From an uncultured Paraprevotella sp. (lineage in GTDB: Bacteria; Bacteroidota; Bacteroidia; Bacteroidales; Bacteroidaceae): a stretch of 64,000 nt of DNA. A model generated the notes under the pieces. It had not been told where the DNA came from. It saw only the letters and a program-made list of their open reading frames with translations, and did not search any database. The position numbers and the translations under genes were made by a program. The stretch covers positions 62,001 to 126,000 of the forward strand of contig CALULQ010000001.1 of NCBI GenBank assembly GCA_944321525.1, read 5' to 3'. This document shows, piece by piece, positions 6,868-15,183 of the stretch. Position 1 is the stretch's first letter. Each line of letters opens with the position of its first letter.

Positions 6868-9622
6868 AGTTCTTGCCCCAGCCGTAGTCGGCTTCGAGCG
6901 GCACCTGCATCGTGCAGGCGTGCTCCATGGTGTCGATGACGATTTGCTGCACGCGCTCCTTCTCTTCGGGGAAGACGCTGAAATTGAGTTCGTCGTGCAC
7001 TTGCAGTATCATCTTCGAGCGCAGGCCCTCTTCCTGGAACCGCCGGTAGATGCGTATCATGGCGATTTTGATGATGTCCGCCGCGCTGCCCTGTATCGGG
7101 GCATTGATGGCGTTGCGCTCGGCATAGCCGCGCACCACGGCGTTGTGGCTGTTGATGTCGCGCAGGTAGCAGCGGCGGTGGTAGATGGTTTCGGCGAATC
7201 CTCTTTCGCGGGCCATGTCGATGCTCTTCTGCATGTATTCCTTCACCTTGGGGTAGGTTTCGAAGTAGCCGTCTATCAGTTCTTTGGCTTCCGCACGGCT
7301 GACGCCCATCCGTTCGGCCAGTCCGAAGACCGTGATGCCGTAGATGATGCCGAAGTTGGCTGTCTTGGCCTTGCTCCGCTCGTCGCGCGTCACCTCCTCG
7401 ATGGGTTTCTTATAGATTTTCGCGGCCGTGGCGGCATGGATGTCGTGCCCCTCGCGGAAGGCTTCAATCATGTGCGGGTCGCCGCTCAGGTGGGCCATGA
7501 TGCGGAGTTCTATCTGGGAGTAGTCGGCCGAGAAGAACTCGCAGCCGGGTTCGGGGATGAAGGCTTTCCTGATTTCTTTTCCCTCGGCCCCGCGCACGGG
7601 AATGTTCTGCAGGTTGGGGTTGCTGCTGCTGAGCCGTCCCGTGGTGGTGATGGTTTGGTTGAACGACGTGTGTATGTGTCCCGTCTGCGGGTGGATGAGC
7701 TTGGGGAGGGCGTCGATGTACGTGCCCAGCAGTTTTTTCAGTCCGCGGTGCTCCAGGATTTTCTCCACGATGGGGTGCTTCGAGCGTAAGGTTTCCAGCA
7801 CGTCTTCCGACGTGACGTACTGTCCCTTTTTGGTTTTCTTGGCCTTGTCGCTGATTTTGAGCTTTTCGAAGAGCACTTCTCCCACTTGTTTGGGCGAGGC
7901 GATGTTGAACGGCTCTCCGGCCAGTGCGTGTATCTCCTCTTCCAGCTGGTTCATCTTCTGGGTGTAGAGCGCCGAGGTTTCCCGCAGTCCTTCGGTGTCG
8001 ATGTACACTCCGTTGCGCTCCATCCAGGCCAGGACGGGCATGAGGGGCATCTCGATGTCGCGGAACAGTTCGTAGCATCCCTCCTCCTTCAGCTTGGGCT
8101 CGAAGATGTTTTTCAGTTTCAGTGTGACGTCGGCATCCTCGCAGGCATATTCGTAGACCCAGGCGGGCGGCAGGTCGGCCATGTTCTTCTGGTTCTTGCC
8201 TCTCGGCCCGATGAGTTCCTCGATGTGGATGGTCTGGTAGTTGAGGTAGACTTCCGCCAGATAGTCCATGCCGTGGCGCAATTCCGGTTGCAGGAGATAG
8301 TGGGCAATCATCGTGTCGAAGATTTCGCCGCGGAGCGTGATGCCGTAGTTTTGCAACACCATCAGGTCGTACTTGATGTTTTGCCCTATCTTGAGGATTT
8401 TCTCGTTCTCGTAGACGGGTTTAAATTCGTTAACTATATTTTGGGCTTCTTCACGGTTGCGCGGAATGGGGACGTAGAAGGCCTGATTTTCTTCCACACT
8501 GAAGCTCAAACCGACCAACTGGGCCTCGATGGGATCCGTTCCGGTGGTCTCCGTGTCCAGACTGAGAAAATCTTTTGTAACGAATAAGTCAATAATTCGC
8601 TGTCTACCTTCTTTGGTATCAATGAGTTGATAGTCGCATTTTTCCTTTTCGTACTTGCTGAGATTCGAATATTTGCTTTCTTCCGGGGATTCGTCCGCAA
8701 ATTCTGCAAAGAGCGTGCCTTGGAAAAGCGACGGTTGCGGAGTCGGCTGCTGTTTGGCAAACTTGCGTTCCAGCAAGGTGCGGAACTCCAAGTCCTCGAA
8801 CAAGCGTTGCAGTGCGTCCATGTCAGGCGCTTTGGACTTGAGGGCTTCCAAGTCGAGCGCGAGGGGGACATCGGTCTTGATGGTGGCCAGGAACTTGGAG
8901 AAGGTGATCAGGTCGCGGTTGTTCTCCACCTTTTGCCGCAAGCTGCCCTTCAGTTCGTCGGTATGCGCGAGCAGGTTCTCGATGCTGCCGAATTGGCGGA
9001 TGAGCTTGGAGGCCGTTTTCTCGCCCACTCCCGGACAACCGGGGATGTTGTCGGACGAGTCGCCCATCAGGCCGAGCATGTCGATGACTTGGGCGGGGGA
9101 GGAGATGTCGTACTTCTCCGTGACTTCCTTCACGCCCATGACCTCGAAGTCCTTGTCCCCATACTTGGGCCGGTACATCCTGACGCGCTCGCCCACCAGT
9201 TGGCCGTAGTCTTTGTCGGGTGTCATCATGAAAGTCTCCACGTGGCCGAGGGCGGCTGCCTGCGTGGCGAGCGTGCCTATCACGTCGTCCGCTTCGTAGC
9301 CGGGGACTTCCAGTATGGGGATGCGGTAGGCGCGGATGATGTCTTTTATTATAGGTACGGCGGCGCGGATGGCTTCCGGCGTTTCTTCGCGCTGCGCCTT
9401 GTATTCGGGATAAGCCTCGTGCCGGAAAGTGGGCCCGGCGGGGTCGAAGGCTACGCCGATGTGCGAGGGCTGCTCCTTGTTGAGCACCTCCTCGAGCGTG
9501 TTGACGAAGCCCAGAATGGCCGAGGTGTTCAGCCCTTTGGAGTTGATTCTTGGGTTTTTGATGAACGCGTAGTAGGCCCGGTAGATGAGGGCGTACGCAT
9601 CGAGTAAAAATAGTCTGTCCAT
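6851..9622 (-). CDS. polA: DNA polymerase I
   Basis: This 923-residue protein fills gaps in lagging-strand synthesis and repair. Three domains are visible: the 5'-nuclease (residues 1-290; MDRLFLLDAYALIYRAYYAF, EADDVIGTLA, DSSDNIPGCPGVGEKTA), an intact 3'-5' exonuclease (about 340-510; the Exo I motif LSLDTETTGTDP keeps the DxE pair), and the polymerase domain with motif A DYSQIELR, the O-helix RSKAKTANFGIIYG and motif C QVHDELNF. It is full length with normal motifs, so all three activities are expected. It diverges from the polyprenyl synthase gene, and its 3' end carries its own terminator. Confidence 0.98.
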   Translation of the reverse strand: MDRLFLLDAYALIYRAYYAFIKNPRINSKGLNTSAILGFVNTLEEVLNKEQPSHIGVAFDPAGPTFRHEAYPEYKAQREETPEAIRAAVPIIKDIIRAYRIPILEVPGYEADDVIGTLATQAAALGHVETFMMTPDKDYGQLVGERVRMYRPKYGDKDFEVMGVKEVTEKYDISSPAQVIDMLGLMGDSSDNIPGCPGVGEKTASKLIRQFGSIENLLAHTDELKGSLRQKVENNRDLITFSKFLATIKTDVPLALDLEALKSKAPDMDALQRLFEDLEFRTLLERKFAKQQPTPQPSLFQGTLFAEFADESPEESKYSNLSKYEKEKCDYQLIDTKEGRQRIIDLFVTKDFLSLDTETTGTDPIEAQLVGLSFSVEENQAFYVPIPRNREEAQNIVNEFKPVYENEKILKIGQNIKYDLMVLQNYGITLRGEIFDTMIAHYLLQPELRHGMDYLAEVYLNYQTIHIEELIGPRGKNQKNMADLPPAWVYEYACEDADVTLKLKNIFEPKLKEEGCYELFRDIEMPLMPVLAWMERNGVYIDTEGLRETSALYTQKMNQLEEEIHALAGEPFNIASPKQVGEVLFEKLKISDKAKKTKKGQYVTSEDVLETLRSKHPIVEKILEHRGLKKLLGTYIDALPKLIHPQTGHIHTSFNQTITTTGRLSSSNPNLQNIPVRGAEGKEIRKAFIPEPGCEFFSADYSQIELRIMAHLSGDPHMIEAFREGHDIHAATAAKIYKKPIEEVTRDERSKAKTANFGIIYGITVFGLAERMGVSRAEAKELIDGYFETYPKVKEYMQKSIDMARERGFAETIYHRRCYLRDINSHNAVVRGYAERNAINAPIQGSAADIIKIAMIRIYRRFQEEGLRSKMILQVHDELNFSVFPEEKERVQQIVIDTMEHACTMQVPLEADYGWGKNWLEAH

Positions 9623-9685
9623 GACGTTATGATGATTTTCTCCGTAAATTTACGTAAAAAATGTGAGTAGCTTTTTATTTTTATG

Positions 9686-9693
9686 TATTTTTG
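9686..9693 (+). promoter_or_regulatory. -7 promoter element of polyprenyl synthase gene
   Basis: TATTTTTG fits the Bacteroidetes TAnnTTTG element. It lies 22 nt before the ATG at 9716, so transcription would begin after the alternative upstream ATG at 9683 and the downstream start is preferred. No clear TTTG -33 element was found. Confidence 0.5.
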
Positions 9694-9715
9694 TACTCCG
9701 AAATCAGCTGATTGT

Positions 9716-10687
9716 ATGGACGCACTAACTCGTATCAGGAAGCCGGTGGAGCAGGAGATGAAGAATTTTGAGTCGCTCTTCGGCATAACATTGCAGCATC
9801 AGAATCCTATTTTGACTACAGCCTTGCAGCACATCATGAGCCGTAAGGGCAAGCTGATGCGTCCCATCCTGATTTTGTTGGCGGCAAAGAAATACGGCCG
9901 AATCAACGACGCCGTGCTGCATGCGGCCGTGAGCCTCGAGATGTTGCACACGGCCAGCCTCGTGCACGATGATGTGGTGGACGAGAGCGGCGAACGGCGC
10001 GGACAGTCGTCACTGAACGCCCTTCTGGACAACAAGGCGGCCGTGCTGGTGGGCGACTATCTGCTGTCCACTTCCTTGCAGCATGCGGCCATGGCCGGCG
10101 ACCTGAGGGTGGTGGAGCTGGTAGCACAGCTGGGACAGACATTGTCCGACGGCGAACTGCAGCAACTGTCCAACGTGCAGTCCGATGAAATCAGCGAAAA
10201 TCAGTATTTCGAGGTCATACGGCGCAAGACGGCCTCTTTGTTTTCTGTTTGTGCAGAGGTGGGCGCATTGCTTTCCGGAGCTTCCGAAGAGGAAGTGCGC
10301 CGGTTGGGCGAGTTCGGCAAGCATGTGGGCATCTGTTTCCAAATACGCGACGACGTGTTCGACTACTACGACGCCGAAGTGGGGAAGCCCACGGGCAACG
10401 ACATGAAGGAAGGAAAACTCACCTTGCCGGTGATACATGCCATCCTGCAGCCCGGTGCCGGGGAGTGGCGCGGGCTGGCCTTGAAAGTGCGTGCCGGAAA
10501 GGCCACGGAGGATGAAATCAAGGCGTTGGTAGACTTTACGAAGCGTTCGGGCGGTATCGAATACGCGCAGCAGAAGATGGAAGAGTTCCGCAACCGTGGC
10601 CTGGCTTTCATCGGAGATGACGGCAATGCCGAGGTGGGCGAGGCCCTGCGCATGTACATGGATTTCGTGCTGAAGCGGGTGTCGTGA
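9716..10687 (+). CDS. Trans-polyprenyl diphosphate synthase
   Basis: This 323-residue all-helical isoprenyl synthase adds isopentenyl diphosphate units to an allylic primer, here probably to make the side chain of menaquinone. The first Asp-rich motif is DDVVDES (near residue 83) and the second is RDDVFDYYD (near 210), with GKLMRPILILLAAKKYG and KTASLFSVCAEVGA between and before them. The first motif is of the long-chain (octaprenyl/solanesyl-like) type, but chain length cannot be read with certainty. I start it at 9716 rather than the in-frame 9683 because a promoter element overlaps the extra codons. It converges with the Fic gene, with 10 nt between stops. Confidence 0.92.
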   Translation: MDALTRIRKPVEQEMKNFESLFGITLQHQNPILTTALQHIMSRKGKLMRPILILLAAKKYGRINDAVLHAAVSLEMLHTASLVHDDVVDESGERRGQSSLNALLDNKAAVLVGDYLLSTSLQHAAMAGDLRVVELVAQLGQTLSDGELQQLSNVQSDEISENQYFEVIRRKTASLFSVCAEVGALLSGASEEEVRRLGEFGKHVGICFQIRDDVFDYYDAEVGKPTGNDMKEGKLTLPVIHAILQPGAGEWRGLALKVRAGKATEDEIKALVDFTKRSGGIEYAQQKMEEFRNRGLAFIGDDGNAEVGEALRMYMDFVLKRVS

Positions 10688-10697
10688 CAGATTTGGA

Positions 10698-11591
10698 TCA
10701 GTATTTGATTCTGAAGTAGTCAAGCAAGCGTTTGTAATGATCCTGCGCCGTAAGGCATGTGTCTGTCAGGTAGCCTGGCACTTGCGGCCATTCGTGCAAC
10801 CCACGGTAATAAAACATCTTCAGTTCCTCCGTGATGATAAAGGGGACGATATTGTTCTTCAGGCATTCCTTGAACATGATCAGCCTTCCGACACGTCCGT
10901 TGCCATCCTGAAACGGATGTATCAGTTCAAAGCGTTGGTGGAAGTCAAGGATATCCTCCAAGCCCACGGTCTTTTTTGCCCTGTATTCTTTCAGTAAGGC
11001 TCGGATTGCCGCCCCGACAGTCTCGGTGGCAACGGTTTCGAGACCTCCGACTTCATTGGGCAGACGCTTGTATCCGCCGACGGCGAACCATGACTTTGGC
11101 GCATCCGAAGTTCCTGACTTCAGCAGCCCGTGCAGTTGTTTGATCATGTTCTCGGAGAGGGCAGAGGTCGCATGGTCAATGATGTAGTCGATGCAACGGA
11201 AATGGTTGGTCGTTTCGATGATGTCATCAACCCTTATCCCTCCTTCGGTGGCTCCGATAGTGTTTGTTTCATAGATATAGCGGGTCTGTTCCTGGGTCAG
11301 CCGGCTGCCTTCGATATGGTTTGAGTTGTACGTAAAGTCGATTTGGGTCCTGTGGTAAATGCCTCCTTTGATTTTCGCTTCTTTCTCCCTGCGCAGGGCT
11401 TCAAGAAGAGGAGAGACCCCGTTGGAGGTTTTCTTCCGTTGCGGCAATGCCGCATCGGTCGGTATGCTCCAAGTCTTGCCGATAAGCTTGGCTCCACGGA
11501 TTTTCCCTTGTACGCAATAGTTGCGTATTGTACGTTCTGCAAGCCCGTGAACGGCGGCATATTCTTTGACTGAGACAAAATCCATCGGCAC
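10698..11591 (-). CDS. HTH-Fic protein (AMP transferase-like)
   Basis: This 297-residue protein has an N-terminal helix-turn-helix (residues 4-45; SVKEYAAVHGLAERTIRNYC, then an IGKTWSIP turn) joined to a Fic domain. The Fic active-site loop HPFQDGNGRVGR is intact at residues 225-236, and an inhibitory motif of the S/TxxxE[G/N] type (SNHIEG) is at 90-95, on the N-terminal side as in class II Fic proteins. Such proteins AMPylate hydroxyl side chains and are held inactive by the Glu of the inhibitory helix. The HTH suggests autoregulation or a DNA-linked target. It is next to toxin-antitoxin remains (11691-12006) in a small accessory patch between the prenyl synthase gene and deoC. Confidence 0.93.
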   Translation of the reverse strand: MPMDFVSVKEYAAVHGLAERTIRNYCVQGKIRGAKLIGKTWSIPTDAALPQRKKTSNGVSPLLEALRREKEAKIKGGIYHRTQIDFTYNSNHIEGSRLTQEQTRYIYETNTIGATEGGIRVDDIIETTNHFRCIDYIIDHATSALSENMIKQLHGLLKSGTSDAPKSWFAVGGYKRLPNEVGGLETVATETVGAAIRALLKEYRAKKTVGLEDILDFHQRFELIHPFQDGNGRVGRLIMFKECLKNNIVPFIITEELKMFYYRGLHEWPQVPGYLTDTCLTAQDHYKRLLDYFRIKY

Positions 11592-11690
11592 AAACTTTTG
11601 ATGTTTTCGGCAAAGATACGTATTTTCTTGCCGATAGCGGCACAGAAAAGGGATTTGGTATTGTTAATCGGTCTTTTTCCGTATTTCAGT

Positions 11691-11881
11691 GAAAAGATAA
11701 TTGATGTAGAAGATAGAAGTATTCTTCCGAGTTTGAAGAATATACTGAAGGCCATTGACGGTGTTTCCATCGAAGCGGGTCGGACAAGGCGTTTGAAGAT
11801 GTGGGGGAAGGACGGGTGAACCAGCATGACAATGATGAAGAGATGTTTAAGGCTTTTCTCAATATCGTTCCCATAAGGTAG
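11691..11881 (+). pseudogene. Frameshifted antitoxin remnant (RelB/DinJ-like)
   Basis: Two overlapping frames together resemble a small antitoxin of the kind that precedes YafQ genes. The first frame reads EDRSILPSLKNILKAIDGVS and then runs into a TGA at 11817. The second frame, shifted by one base near 11765-11790, reads SDKAFEDVGEGRVNQHDN followed by DEEMFKAFLNIVPIR and a TAG at 11879-11881. The ExxxGRV segment is typical of the C-terminal, toxin-wrapping part of these antitoxins. No good start codon is apparent. The shift and the truncated toxin next door mark the pair as dead. Confidence 0.55.
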
Positions 11882-11883
11882 TG

Positions 11884-12006
11884 GGGAAATATATGGGCGG
11901 TTGGGAATGTCATATTGAGCCGGATGGACTGTTTGTGTGGCGTCAGAATGATGCACAGCTTACCCTTTTGCTTCTTGATACTGGTTCGCACTCTGATTTG
12001 TTTTAG
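11884..12006 (+). pseudogene. Truncated YafQ-family toxin remnant
   Basis: The frame from 11884 to the TAG at 12004-12006 reads GKYMGGWECHIEPDGLFVWR and then ends in DTGSHSDLF. This is the characteristic C-terminal half of YafQ-type mRNA interferases, whose consensus there is ECHIEPDWLLIY and TGTHSDLF, with the catalytic His in the last motif. About 50 N-terminal residues are missing; the fragment begins right after the antitoxin stop. It cannot make a complete toxin and is called a relic. Confidence 0.7.
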
Positions 12007-12028
12007 CTCGTTCCCGTTCAGGCATAAC

Positions 12029-12074
12029 CATGCCCGCCATTAACGTCTTGGACAGGACGTTAATGGCGGGCATG
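12029..12074. terminator. 19-bp perfect inverted repeat after deoC
   Basis: CATGCCCGCCATTAACGTC (12029-12047) is exactly mirrored at 12056-12074 around an 8-nt loop. It lies 25 nt past the deoC stop on the minus strand and between deoC and the toxin remnant. There is no T-run on either side, so it may be a stem-stabilised 3' end, a transcription stop of weak type, or a scar of an insertion. Confidence 0.5.
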
Positions 12075-12098
12075 TGTCTTTATCATGAAGTGGGGGCG

Positions 12099-13013
12099 TC
12101 AGAAGAACTTCACTTCCTGTCCCGTCACTTCGCTCAGCAGCAGGTTGGCCAGGCGGCTTGTGCCGAGGCGCAGCCATTGGTTGGTGAGCCATTTTTCGCC
12201 CAGCACCTCTTTCACGATGGTGTAGTAGACGATGGCATCGCGCACCGTGTGCATCCCTCCGGCGGGCTTGAAACCGATTTGGATGCCCGTCTCCTCGTAG
12301 TATTCCTTGATGGCCTGGCACATGACGTAGGCGGCTTCCGGCGTGGCGGCAGGCTCCAGTTTCCCGGTCGAGGTCTTGATGTAGTCCGCCCCGGCGTACA
12401 TGGCCAGGATGGAGGCTTTCTTGATGTTCGAGGCCGTCTTCAGGCAGCCCGTCTCGAGGATGACCTTCATCTTGTGTTCGCCGCAGGCGGCCTTCAGTTC
12501 GGCGATTTCGTCGCACAGCGTCTCGTAGTCGCCGCTGAGGAACTTGCCGACGGACATCACGATGTCGATTTCCGTGGCGCCGTCCTTGACGGCCAGGGCC
12601 GTCTCGGCCATCTTGACTTCGATGAGGGCCTGCGAGGAGGGGAAGCTGCCGGAGACGCAGGCCACTTCCACGCCGTCCACCTCGAGCGACTGGCTGACGA
12701 TTTGCGCGAAGCAGGGATAGACGCAGATGGTGGCCACGTGGGGCAGGTCGGGGTAGGCGGAGTCGAAATCGTTCACGCGCTCCGTCAGTCGCAGGATGCT
12801 TTCCTCGCTGTCGGTGGTGTTCAGCGATGTCAGTTCCACGCTGCCCATCAGGAAGCGTTTCACTTCCGGCGTGTCGTTTTCCGGCACTTTTTCCACGATG
12901 ATTTCGGCCACGGCCTCTTTCACGGCCTCGTCGTCCAGGTCGAGGTTGTATTTCTTGAGTGCCTGGTCGTATTTGCTCAGTTCAGGCTCGTGTTGATGCG
13001 AATGTTCACTCAT
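12099..13013 (-). CDS. deoC: Deoxyribose-phosphate aldolase
   Basis: This 304-residue enzyme cleaves 2-deoxyribose-5-phosphate to glyceraldehyde-3-phosphate and acetaldehyde in deoxynucleoside salvage. The Schiff-base lysine lies in GADYIKTSTGK (near residue 205), and the second conserved lysine is in IGFKPAGGMH (near 245). TEIDIVMSVGKFLSG and KVILETGCL are further family landmarks. An N-terminal acidic/His-rich extension of about 30 residues (SEHSHQHEPELSKYD) makes it longer than the E. coli enzyme. Its ATG follows the stop of the MazG-like gene by 3 nt, placing it last in the dtd-mazG-like-deoC operon. Confidence 0.96.
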   Translation of the reverse strand: MSEHSHQHEPELSKYDQALKKYNLDLDDEAVKEAVAEIIVEKVPENDTPEVKRFLMGSVELTSLNTTDSEESILRLTERVNDFDSAYPDLPHVATICVYPCFAQIVSQSLEVDGVEVACVSGSFPSSQALIEVKMAETALAVKDGATEIDIVMSVGKFLSGDYETLCDEIAELKAACGEHKMKVILETGCLKTASNIKKASILAMYAGADYIKTSTGKLEPAATPEAAYVMCQAIKEYYEETGIQIGFKPAGGMHTVRDAIVYYTIVKEVLGEKWLTNQWLRLGTSRLANLLLSEVTGQEVKFF

Positions 13014-13016
13014 GAT

Positions 13017-13355
13017 TCAATGTAGTTTTGGGTTGTTGATATGTCGTTCCTTGTCTCTCTTTGTCTTCTTCTCGATGCTTTTCCGTAGGGCTTCCGTCAG
13101 GTCCACGCCCGTCTGGTTGGCCAGGCAGATGAGCACCCACAGCACGTCGGCCATCTCCTCTTCCAGATTACAACTCTCGCCTTCCTTGAACGATTGGTCG
13201 CCGTATTTGCGGGCGATGACGCGGGCCAGTTCGCCCACCTCTTCCGTGAGGCAGGCCATGTTGGTCAGTTCGCTGAAGTAGCGCACGCCCACGGTGCGTA
13301 TCCAGTGGTCCACTTGTTGCTGTGCTTCCTTGATGGTCATGTCCATTTCGTTCAC
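13017..13355 (-). CDS. MazG-like nucleotide pyrophosphohydrolase
   Basis: This 112-residue all-alpha NTP pyrophosphohydrolase of the MazG/dUTPase superfamily has the metal-binding pattern EExxE (LTEEVGELARVIA, residues 32-44) followed by EEEMADVLWVLICLAN (residues 65-80). Small proteins of this type hydrolyse non-canonical or excess (d)NTPs; the precise substrate is not readable. The start overlaps the stop of dtd by 4 nt (ATGA), and deoC follows after 3 nt, so the three genes are translationally linked. The role fits nucleotide housekeeping with deoC. Confidence 0.88.
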   Translation of the reverse strand: MNEMDMTIKEAQQQVDHWIRTVGVRYFSELTNMACLTEEVGELARVIARKYGDQSFKEGESCNLEEEMADVLWVLICLANQTGVDLTEALRKSIEKKTKRDKERHINNPKLH

Positions 13356-13804
13356 TCCTTGTTTTTAGTGTCCATGCAGATGGTGACGGGCCCGTCGTTG
13401 AGCAGTTCCACTTTCATGTCCGCCCCGAATTCGCCCGTCTGCACGGGTCGGCCCAAGGCTTCGCCCATCTTGCGGCAAAAGCTTTCGTAGAGCGGCACGG
13501 CCGTGTCGTGTCCGGCGGCGCGGATGTAGGAGGGGCGGTTGCCCTTCTTGTACGAGGCCATCAGCGTGAACTGGCTCACCACGATGATGTCGCCCCCCGC
13601 GTCGACGATGCTGCGGTTCATCACGCCGTTTTCGTCGTCGAAGATGCGCAGGGCGGCCGTCTTCTTGCAGAGCCAGTCGATGTCTTCCTCCCCGTCGGCT
13701 TCCTCGATGCCGAGCAGGACGAGCATGCCCTGTCCGATGGAAGCCTTGCATGCCCCGTCGATGGTCACCGACGCATGGGCGACGCGCTGTATCACGATTC
13801 TCAT
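13352..13804 (-). CDS. dtd: D-aminoacyl-tRNA deacylase
   Basis: This 150-residue protein removes D-amino acids from mischarged tRNAs. It begins MRIVIQRVAHASVTIDG and contains both catalytic-pocket motifs of DTD, SQFTLMA (near residue 77) and the cross-subunit NDGPVTI near residue 136. The length is typical. It is first in an operon with the MazG-like gene (4-nt overlap) and deoC. A TAATTTTG -7 element at 13840-13833 on the minus strand shows that this operon has its own promoter, separate from uvrC. Confidence 0.97.
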   Translation of the reverse strand: MRIVIQRVAHASVTIDGACKASIGQGMLVLLGIEEADGEEDIDWLCKKTAALRIFDDENGVMNRSIVDAGGDIIVVSQFTLMASYKKGNRPSYIRAAGHDTAVPLYESFCRKMGEALGRPVQTGEFGADMKVELLNDGPVTICMDTKNKE

Positions 13805-13832
13805 TCTTCTTTTTTCTTCAATTATACGTAGG

Positions 13833-13840
13833 CAAAATTA
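13833..13840 (-). promoter_or_regulatory. -7 element of the dtd operon
   Basis: On the minus strand the sequence reads TAATTTTG, a match to TAnnTTTG, 29 nt upstream of the dtd ATG. No clean TTTG -33 box is at the expected distance. Confidence 0.5.
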
Positions 13841-13868
13841 CGGAGTTTTTTTGTGTTTCGGGCGTGTC

Positions 13869-15056
13869 TCACGCTTTTTTTGCGCCCATCCACGTCAGGC
13901 GGTGCCAGATGGTCTCCAGCGGGCCGCGCTTGAAGTGGCGGAACCACCAGTGGGCGAAGAGCAGCTGGACGAGGAAGAAGGCCACGCCGACAAGCAGGCT
14001 GAACGTGGTGCCCAGGTGGCGGTGCAGCTCCAAGCCGTAGCCGAAATAGAGGAAACTGCCGATGACCGACTGCGTGACGTAGTCCGTCAGGCTCATCTTG
14101 CCGTAGGGGACGAGCAGGCCCAGCACCTTTCCCTGATAGCTCCAGTAGAGCAGGAGGAAGCCGCTGACGATGACGAGCATGAAGGCCAGGTTGTACCACG
14201 AGTTCCAGATGGTCTGCATCGTGGCGTCCAGGAAGGGGTTCTCGATTTGGGCGTAGATGAAATCTTTCAGGAAATAGAGCACGACGGCGCTGGGCAAGGC
14301 GTAGAGGCCCGTGCGGAGCCAGAAGCGCGTCACCCGCTCGTGGTTATCGTCCGTGGCGCGGAACAGGCCCTTGCGCCCCAGCAGCATGCCTATCATGAAG
14401 AGCGAGGCCGTCTGGAACACGCGGCCGTAGCACCAGGCCCAGTTCAGGCTGGCGAGCTGGCCCGTGACGAAGTTCACCTTGACCATTTCCCACCAGGAGC
14501 TGCCGCCCAATTGCGGGTAGACGTCGCCCAGCGAGTAAATCATCTGTTGCGGGTTGGCTTCGGGGTTCATCAGGGCGTAGACCACTTTGCACCATTCCAA
14601 CGGTTGCAGCATCAGGAAGGCGGCTATCCACGCCACGGCCTTGTCCGAAAGATGGCGCACGGGCACCAACACGAACCCGAGCAGGGCATAGAGCACGAGG
14701 ATTTCGCCGGGAAAGAAGCAGGCGTTGATGAAGCCGAACCCGAGGAGGAGCACGAGGCGCCACATGTAGCGGTTGCGGAAATCCTGTCCGCGCTTCTCGC
14801 AGTTATGGCTTTGCAGATAGAACGTGAAACCGAAGAGGAGGGCGAAGATGGCATACGCCTTTCCGGAGAAAAGGAAAAACAGAAGGTCCCACAGATGACG
14901 GTCCAGGTTGGCCAGCAGGGGAGAAGTGGTTTCGGGGAAAGAGTAGAAGTTGAAGTGCTCGATGTTGTGCAGCAACACGATGCCCATCACGGCGAAGCCG
15001 CGGAGCGCGTCGACGGACAATATACGTCCGTTTGCGGGTGAGATTTTGTTTTCCAT
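13869..15056 (-). CDS. DUF418-family integral membrane protein
   Basis: This 395-residue polytopic inner-membrane protein starts with the family signature RILSVDALRGFAVMGIVLLH, then has some ten hydrophobic segments and ends with the DUF418 region (GKMSLTDYVTQSVIGSFLYF, then WWFRHFKRGPLETIWHRLTW). DUF418/YeiB proteins are related to heparan-alpha-glucosaminide acyltransferases and may move acyl groups across the membrane, but the substrate is not known. The gene stands between uvrC and dtd with a 1.1-kb repeat-rich region upstream. Its promoter is embedded in the 88-bp repeat (15153-15183). Confidence 0.9.
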   Translation of the reverse strand: MENKISPANGRILSVDALRGFAVMGIVLLHNIEHFNFYSFPETTSPLLANLDRHLWDLLFFLFSGKAYAIFALLFGFTFYLQSHNCEKRGQDFRNRYMWRLVLLLGFGFINACFFPGEILVLYALLGFVLVPVRHLSDKAVAWIAAFLMLQPLEWCKVVYALMNPEANPQQMIYSLGDVYPQLGGSSWWEMVKVNFVTGQLASLNWAWCYGRVFQTASLFMIGMLLGRKGLFRATDDNHERVTRFWLRTGLYALPSAVVLYFLKDFIYAQIENPFLDATMQTIWNSWYNLAFMLVIVSGFLLLYWSYQGKVLGLLVPYGKMSLTDYVTQSVIGSFLYFGYGLELHRHLGTTFSLLVGVAFFLVQLLFAHWWFRHFKRGPLETIWHRLTWMGAKKA

Positions 15057-15152
15057 TTAGGCTGATTTTGAAATGTTATGGATGAATAGATGATGCTGAC
15101 GGGCGGTGCAGCCGTAAAGCCTGTCCTTTTTTCCGTCTCAGCTTAGTTGCTG

Positions 15153-15183
15153 CAAAGATAGTGCAAGTCGAGAGGAATGCAAA
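15153..15183 (-). promoter_or_regulatory. Consensus sigma-ABfr promoter of DUF418 gene
   Basis: On the minus strand TTTG (15183-15180) is followed by exactly 19 nt and TATCTTTG (15160-15153), a perfect match to the Bacteroidetes primary promoter consensus. It is 97 nt upstream of the DUF418 start and is part of the first 88-bp repeat unit. Confidence 0.8.

Noticed and set aside
9683..9715. Upstream start for the polyprenyl synthase
   Set aside because: The extra 11 codons overlap the TATTTTTG promoter element, so they are unlikely to be transcribed.
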